Shown one piece after another: positions 58,089 to 64,000 of a stretch of DNA of 64,000 nucleotides. Numbering within the stretch: the first letter of the stretch is position 1; each line of letters begins with the position of its first letter. The stretch comes from Cristatella mucedo (taxonomy: Eukaryota; Bryozoa; Phylactolaemata; Cristatellidae), in assembly GCA_009760855.2 (NCBI GenBank), contig WPIO01000134.1, positions 1,046,001 through 1,110,000 on the forward strand. Direction: 5' to 3'. The notes beneath the pieces were generated by a model. The model was not told the origin of the DNA, searched no databases, and saw only the letters and a program-made list of their open reading frames with translations. The position numbers were made by a program, and so were the translations under genes.

Positions 58089-58206
58089 CGTTGAGACGCA
58101 GCTTGAATTCGCGAGTTGTAGTTGGGGGCCCCCCTTGGGCAGGCCTCACTCATTAGCCCATCCTCCTCCATAAGCTCGTTTAGCTTCTTAAAAAGCAGAG
58201 CCCCTT
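58089..58206 (-). CDS. Exon of an unidentified gene
   Basis: A 118 bp segment between a good acceptor (GTTCTATGCCAG|AA) and a good donor (TCTCAACG|GTACGT). In the only open frame it encodes EGALLFKKLNELMEEDGLM and SEACPRGAPNYNSRIQAASQ. The amphipathic acidic-helix character and intact splice sites suggest a real coding exon. I do not recognise the family. Its entering phase (needs one base) does not fit the exon at 60585, which leaves two, so either an exon is missing between them or they are separate genes. Confidence 0.5.
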
Positions 58207-58214
58207 CTGGCATA

Positions 58215-58880
58215 GAACAACGATTCTCCTCACCGAACGAAATGTACCAAGAGTTGATTTTGTACCATCATCGAATGAACACTGAGCAAAAGGGCACTTC
58301 AGACATTCTTAAAAGTGCATAGCGCCAATTTTAGAAGAGTCGGCATCAAGGAACAAAAGGAGCACCACCCCGTGGCCTCTTTAAACGTCACCTTAAAAGA
58401 GACTTTCTCACACCGAAGTTGGTGAGACTGAGACTGCAGTAGAGCCAGGCTCTCGCAGCCTCATTTGGGAAAAATTGATTTGCTCCCTGCAGAACGACCA
58501 ATCGTTGCTTTGTGTCGGAGGAATGAATGGCCCAGAAAGCTCTTTAGCCCCTCTAAAACTTGTTATTCATAATTTTTGGGAACGCCTCATACTGTGAGCT
58601 GAAGGCGAGACTCTCGGAAGCCGGAAGTCGGTGCCCGATCTTTCAGATAGACCGACCGAGGTATTTATTTAAGGATTTCACGGTAGACTCACCGAGGCAG
58701 CTATTTTAGGGTAGACTCACCGAGGCAGCTACTTAAGGATTTTAGAATGTGAACCACTTTGTCATCGACATACACGTAAGCCTTACACAGATAGGCCATC
58801 TGTAGCATCGTCGATTCTCGCTTCCGCACAGGTCGTGAAGGATATTAATGCTGTTATGACCTTTTGGATGATGCTAATTA
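58215..58880. other. No gene recognised
   Basis: Contains a short tandem duplication (GGTAGACTCACCGAGGCAGC, two copies at about 58681-58733). Nothing else is supported. Confidence 0.4.
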
Positions 58881-58889
58881 GGAAGCGCC

Positions 58890-60315
58890 TCTCTGCTGGT
58901 ACTCCTGGATCTATCAGCAGCATATCTATGCCACTATTGATCAGCAAGACCCTTTCGGAGCGCCTCTCCACATGCCTACGTATCGCCGGTGGCACAGTGC
59001 TCAACTCTGTTGGATTTCACCGTATTGAGCGACGCCACGGGGTTTAGATGTCAGCGGCTGTCGGTCATCGAGAGAGCCACAAGAGTATGGGGTGCCATAA
59101 GGTTCGGTGCTAGTCTTACTACTTATTAATATGTATACTCTCCGCGTGGCCAATATCAGCGTGGCCAATATGAACGCCAGCACAATCTCGGCTTCCGCTT
59201 CCTCGCCGATGACACGCAGCTCTACCTATCCTTCTACACTTCTTAGCATTGCTTCTCTTTCGACTTACTTAATTCCCTTGCCTTCCTGAATCGACGAAAT
59301 TCGCGTTTGGATGGCTTGGCATTATCTGAACCTTGTGGATGACAAGATTGACCTCATATTTATAGGCAAACCTAGTGTAGCTCTGAGGTGGGCTTACCTA
59401 ATCCTCAAGATTAGTTCAACTAGTATCACTGCAGCGATGGGTGCCCTTTATTTAGACGTACTAATCGAAAACGACTTGTCATTAGAAGAGCACCGTTCCT
59501 CTACTGCTAAATCGGTTAACTTTTAGTTCAGGAACATGACCACAACCGAGCCTGCTTAGGTAAGATTACGACAGCCAAACTCGTCCGTAAGTAGCGAAAA
59601 ACTCAGTGGCTCGTCTGGTCGGTCGTCAACGGGCGGAGCAGCCACGTGACCTCACTTCTGTCAGGGCTTCATTGGCTCCCTATCTAGCTAGCATCGGATT
59701 AATTTCAAGATCCTCGTCAGTCTAGCTCGAAGGTCACATAAGTCGCCGCTTGGACCCCAGTCTCCCTATCCGACCTCTTTGCTCCTCCTCCGGTCACGTG
59801 CTCTCGAACAACCCGCTCCCTTCTCAGAATCTCTCCGTCCCTCGCAATAAATTATCTAATATTAAAATAAATTTACTAATCTAATAAATATATATTAAGA
59901 TCTTTAGGTGATCGATTTGCAGTCCGCATGCACCAAAAGGCTGGAACTTGCGCCTTGGTACGGTCAGTGCCTGCCATGATCTTGCATCCTATAAGTCTCA
60001 GCTCCAGACGTGTCTGTTCGAGTCAGGTTTACCTTAAACCCAGTAAACTTGTCTTTTTTTGTTCCGGTCTACTTTGCGTGTGTATCTGTGCATGAGCCAG
60101 TGCATGCTACTCGCGAGAGGTCTTACTGCCCTGTGGCAATGAGTGTCTTTGCTGGCCTGGGCACGATGCCTGCATTTGAATGCTTCATACCATGTATATC
60201 ATTAACCCTTAGGTGCTGATTCTCTTGCAGCGATTTTTAAAGCGCCTGGAAAGTGAGCATTCTATTATGGCTCAAAAAAGCGACATGTCATTATTGTTGC
60301 TATTATTAAAACAGA
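58890..60315 (+). mobile_element. Decayed LINE copy
   Basis: Plus strand relics: LSERLSTCLRIAGGTVL (58950-59000), FRFLADDTQLYLSFYTS (59190-59240, YADD as LADD), WHYLNLVDDKIDLIFIGKPS (59315-59375), SLEEHRSSTAKSVNF (59480-59525) and a region like QRIRINFKILV (about 59690). The 3' end is at 60230-60310 (AAAGCGCCTGGAAAGTGAGC and an ATTATTGTTGCTATTATTA tail). Confidence 0.8.
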
Positions 60316-60326
60316 GTTAGAGCTGC

Positions 60327-60460
60327 CAGCTGGTTTGGCCAGTGGTTAAGGTGCTCCCCCAACCAAGGTCTGGCCGAGGTCCTGGGCTCGAGTCCCATGG
60401 CATATGTGAAGCCCCTGAATAGAGATTACGTTCTCTAAGGGTGCTAGACAAAATAACTGT
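60327..60460 (+). repeat. SINE family B copy
   Basis: AGCTGGTTTGGCCAGTGGTT, GGTGCTCCCCCAACCAAGG, the B box CTGGGCTCGAGTCCC, then AAGCCCCTGAATAGAGATTA and CGTTCTCTAAGGGTGCTAGA. It is followed by a TATATTTATATC-rich tail. Confidence 0.82.
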
Positions 60461-60584
60461 ATATTTATATCTTATATGTATATATCTTCATTTAAAATGT
60501 AAATGTAATGCTAAATAAAAGTTTAGCGATCAGCAACATCTCATTTTCAGAAGCCGCGGTACAAACGTCAACCAGCGTACTCAC

Positions 60585-60648
60585 AGTATTACATTGAGCT
60601 CATTCATCTGCGGAAACAGAGGCTTAGCAGCATCGGCAGTAGAAGCAT
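60585..60648 (-). CDS. Exon-like segment of an unidentified gene
   Basis: 64 bp between acceptor TATTTTCAAAG|AT and a consensus donor ATACT|GTGAGT. It encodes DASTADAAKPLFPQMNELN then VIL. The strong donor and protein-like composition support an exon; family unknown. It may belong with 58089-58206 in a minus-strand gene whose first exon lies in the CpG-rich region near 61.8-62.3 kb, but no joined frame can be demonstrated. Confidence 0.4.
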
Positions 60649-61498
60649 CTTTGAAAATAATGGAGCGCAGAGAGAAGCGAGAAAAAGAATGAAGATGAAA
60701 GCAAAAGAGAAATAGAGGAGAGCAGAAAGAAAGAAAGAAAAAAGAGAGATCGAGATTGAGCACCCCACACAGGATCCGCGTACGATTCTCACACCAACTA
60801 ACGGCTACACTGTGCATTACATTTAGGGTAGAAAGGCTCTTTTGCTACTCAGTAACCATTCCACCGAACTGCAGGACGGCATTCACTATTATGGAGCAGC
60901 ATTGCTCCAGCTTTTCGTGAAGGCATACTCATGCAGTGCTTGCAAGCTGGGGAACGGAAGTAGCACGTACTTGTGCCTGTAAGCGGAAGCTACAGCCACG
61001 AAATGCACAGCACGATAAAGCACGAGAATGCAGCCCTGGAAAGGCCAACTAACGAAGCGCGCCTAAAGCTAGCCCTCGCCAGTTCATAAAAAGTGGAAGA
61101 GAAAGTGTCTCGGCGGCTTTCATCCCGCTTGTAACAGGTGATTAAGAAAAACATGCTGCGTACTTGAACCCCACGACCTGGGTTCTCGGTCGAACCAGGA
61201 TTTTTGTGTAGGAGACAATACCCACAAAGAATGAACAATTACAGCTCATGATCGCGGTGTTAATTTGAAGCGGACTCAGTGCTTGAGCTCATTGATTGGC
61301 AGGAGGTATAATTTCGACGCTAGTGACGGTCGCAGCTACAACAGTACACCCGTCTCGATATACAAAGAAAAGGGATCATTAAAATAATCCGTGCCGGGAG
61401 ATGCGTCATCAACCGCGAAGTCGCCAAGCCCGGACACCAGGATCTGCCACGAGCTTAGGGCATGTATCTGCCGGGTGCCTTTAACGACCACAAACGCT

Positions 61499-61499
<1 letters not shown>

Positions 61500-61577
<78 letters not shown>

Positions 61578-61652
61578 GTCTGCCTGCCTGTCTGTCTGTC
61601 TCTCTGTCTCTGTCTGTCTGTCTGTCTCCCTCTGTCTCTCTCATTCTCTCCC

Positions 61653-61735
<83 letters not shown>
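61500..61735. repeat. (CT)n microsatellite with CTGT interruptions
   Basis: Two long CT runs separated by a CTGTCTGT-rich section, about 235 bp in total. Confidence 0.97.
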
Positions 61736-61739
61736 CCCC

Positions 61740-62330
61740 TCTCTACCCGGAACGAGCCGCTAGTCGGACGGCATCTGCACACAATTTACAGCAGGACATG
61801 AGCAGCATCTTCGTGGATTCAGCAGAGCGCGCAGCTGCGATTGCAGCAGCTACTCTAATGGCGTCGCAGCAGCGGCCGTACTCGCCCTCACTCTGCAGGC
61901 GCTCGACGCCCGATATGCCCTCTGCCGGCTCTTGCCGCGAGTCGAACGTCTGAGAGGTGGAGTGCAGTGGAGGAAGTGGACGCAGCGAAACGTTTACGCG
62001 TCTCGAAAAGCCAGCGCCGGGAGCCCGGCTCGCAGGAACTCGCCGCCTCCACACCCGAAAGAGCCACCGCCAGCTCTCCAGCGGTCGGTATGACGAGTGG
62101 TAAATGGCGTGACGTGCACCTGGCCTGGATTTCTGCCCCACTCCCCGTCGGTCCGAGCGCCGCTCGCTAATGGGCCAAATTCGCTTGCCGGCGCCGCCGC
62201 TCTTGATTGCCCCCTCGAACTGCTGGCGATGTGGCCTCGGAAGTCCTGCGGGCGGCGGCCTCGTGCCACTGCGTCTCGCCGCCCGAGCCGCTAGATCACT
62301 GCTCGCTCGCCCGCCTCCCCGAGTAAACGA
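61740..62330. promoter_or_regulatory. CpG-rich region, possible promoter
   Basis: Raised GC/CpG content right after the (CT)n block. A 50-codon plus-strand frame (61801-61953) opens with MSSIFVDSAERAAAIAAATL in a fair start context, but ends at a stop without a donor. It may be a 5' exon of an unknown gene or chance. Confidence 0.35.
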
Positions 62331-62339
62331 GAGCTGCCC

Positions 62340-63950
62340 TTTTCATTGGTTATCGAGCTTAATATTCAGGCTCGTTGTTCTAGGGGGGAGGGAGAGAGTG
62401 GGGGCCGAGACAATCGGGGCGTTGAGGGTGCCAGCCAATTTGGCATTCCCGCCAAGCTTTTACCCAGCAGCCCCATTTCAATGCGTGTGTGCGTTCCCAG
62501 CCTACTAGACTTCTCCTAGACAGCTCTGGCCTTCCAGCGGGGCGGCGTGGCCTCTGGAACTTGTGGACGACTTGTGCACTCGTGACGAGCAGCGCGAGTC
62601 CCCTTGGAATGAATCCCCGTGCTAATCGCCCCGACTACCGTCGCACGGGGATTCCTTCAAACTGCGTCTTTAAGGGGACGCTGAATAGTCAGCAGGACTT
62701 TGATTCCGGTAGCTGAAGAGAATATAAGCGGGCCTATTAATGAGGAGCCGTCGACCTTTGACATAGAGAAGGCATCGCAATACCAGCCTTTCAGAGTAGC
62801 ATCTCACCCCGGCCCCATTAAGGAACTGTGGGCCATCTGATTGTCACGGTGTCAGCCATTACACTAGCATCGCTGCTACTACTAAGAAGCGGTATTACTC
62901 GTCGTCTGCACGCGATCGTACCTTAAAAAGTGAACAGAAAGAGAGGAGTGCAAACGGCCGAAGCAAAAGCGAGCCATCATTCACTTAGGGAGCAACGTCC
63001 AATCGCCCAGCCTGTTTGTTCTCGAAAAAAATGACGATCTTCGTCGGCTCATTCGAAGGCGCCAGACAGCACATGCCGATCCGACATTGTGGCCTGGTAA
63101 CAGCATTTGGGATCGTTTCCTCGCTCCAAGTGGAGATATGGATCGCCATGCTCGGTTCACTCGACAAACAAAAAATCCTGCTGCCAGACAGACTCGAACC
63201 CGTGACTTACGGGATGGAATGAAAGGCAGACTACCGGTAGTGAGTTTGCCAGCTGTGTCCAGGTAAAACTTGGTTGTTGAGCGTTAAAGTCTCTTGCTAA
63301 ACCCCTAAGAAACGAGGATCGATTGCTAAAAGGGAGTTGTTGACTACCACCTTGGGAGACTTATGCTCGACTTTTACAGATGTATACATTTACACAGTTA
63401 CCTGAGTTGCTTTGTCGAAAAAACTGCAGAGATTTCTATACTTCCAATAGAGAAACCGGGATTTTGAAATCACAAAGAGCTTTTTTTCATAAGAGCACTA
63501 TGTTAGCTAAGAATCACCATGCCAGAAGAAACCGAGGGGACGTCGAGATGTGCTTTTGCATATGCAAGATGAGTCGCATCAGTGGCGGACATGCGGAGCA
63601 TTCAGCACTCGGACATGATGTAAGTTCGTTCTTTAGTGAGTTCCACATACAATAGTATGTTACTTCGAAGGCGAACGATCTTCGTAGCTGGTTGACTTGT
63701 GGTGAGACTAGTGTTGTAGAATTGCTTCAGAGAAGCCCAGTATTGTTTCAAGTTACGCTACTCTCGTAGCTTTTAGTAGCGAGAGAGGTAAGATTGCTGC
63801 TGGAATTGGCATGCACGTATTTATCGCAGTGTGTGCTCCCTAACGTGACGCGTTTTTTCCTCCAAACAATCTGATAAATTTAATAAAATATGGAGTGCCC
63901 AGGAATTTGTGAGCTGACTGTATCTCTCTGCAACGGCTGGCTGGCTTTCT
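62340..63950. other. No gene recognised
   Basis: A tRNA-like B box (CGGGTTCGAGTCTGTC on the minus strand) is present at about 63178-63246 without a pairing acceptor stem; probably a SINE relic. Nothing else is supported. Confidence 0.4.
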
Positions 63951-63952
63951 CT

Positions 63953-64000
<48 letters not shown>
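63951..64000. repeat. (CT)n microsatellite at window edge
   Basis: CCCCCCCC followed by pure CT to the end of the window. Confidence 0.95.

Noticed and set aside
61336-61953. Ser-Leu or Arg-Glu rich ORFs of 136-163 residues
   Set aside because: They are translations of a (CT)n microsatellite plus flanks.
61801-61953. Start exon MSSIFVDSAERAAAIAA...
   Set aside because: Plausible start context, but the frame stops after 50 codons with no donor before the stop; kept only as a remark.
63178-63246. tRNA gene
   Set aside because: B-box present but no matching acceptor stem; same style as SINE heads in the window.

Overview
Eukaryotic (metazoan) nuclear DNA. The window holds spliced genes with GT/AG introns of up to about 10 kb, CpG-rich patches, abundant microsatellites, L2/CR1-type LINEs, tRNA-derived SINEs and several kinds of cut-and-paste DNA transposon. 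The sequence alone does not fix the species. The divergence of the two identifiable genes from vertebrates, the LINE/SINE mix and a SPIN-type hAT MITE point to an invertebrate; a mollusc or another lophotrochozoan would fit, but that is inference.

Two protein genes are recognisable, both on the minus strand. (1) An HPS5 orthologue (BLOC-2 complex, lysosome-related organelle biogenesis) begins at 40428 and runs leftwards beyond base 1. Ten exons are well supported, most of them joined in phase: 40327-40428, 38255-38448, 31657-31840, 25803-26006, 22909-23000, 18489-19238, 12184-12319, 10500-11377, 9221-9404 and 1655-1822. A 33-bp exon (27387-27419) is likely, another at about 30695 is tentative, and the C-terminal exons lie outside the window. 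A CpG-rich stretch (about 40.7-42.1 kb) upstream probably holds its promoter. (2) A complete two-exon FBXO33-like F-box gene (55573-54700 joined to 49281-48704, 483 codons plus stop) is the substrate receptor of a putative SCF ubiquitin ligase. Two further exon-like segments on the minus strand (60648-60585 and 58206-58089) belong to an unidentified gene or genes.

The rest is intronic or intergenic and dominated by mobile elements. A near full-length LINE with an intact endonuclease-RT reading frame lies at 13.9-17.3 kb. Related truncated or decayed copies lie at 1.9-5.2 kb (with a young copy nested inside), 7.6-9.1, 17.3-18.0, 20.7-21.1, 24.0-25.4, 27.6-27.8, 33.1-33.8, 34.7-36.5, 36.5-36.7, 44.5-47.0, 56.3-57.3 and 58.9-60.3 kb. 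At least two tRNA-derived SINE families (called A and B here) are scattered through the window, and the 3' end of family B closely resembles the LINE 3' hairpin. DNA transposons: a SPIN-like hAT MITE (12647-12838), a decayed hAT element with TIRs and transposase remnant (52001-53599), and a 621-bp Mutator-like MITE with a perfect 9-bp target duplication (50584-51204). Long (TA)n, (CT)n and (CA)n tracts punctuate the region.

The host genes appear functionally unrelated to each other. The most interesting material is the transposon biology: the LINE/SINE tail sharing, self-nested LINE insertions, the probable SPIN horizontal transfer, and the new-looking MITE with repeated subterminal boxes.
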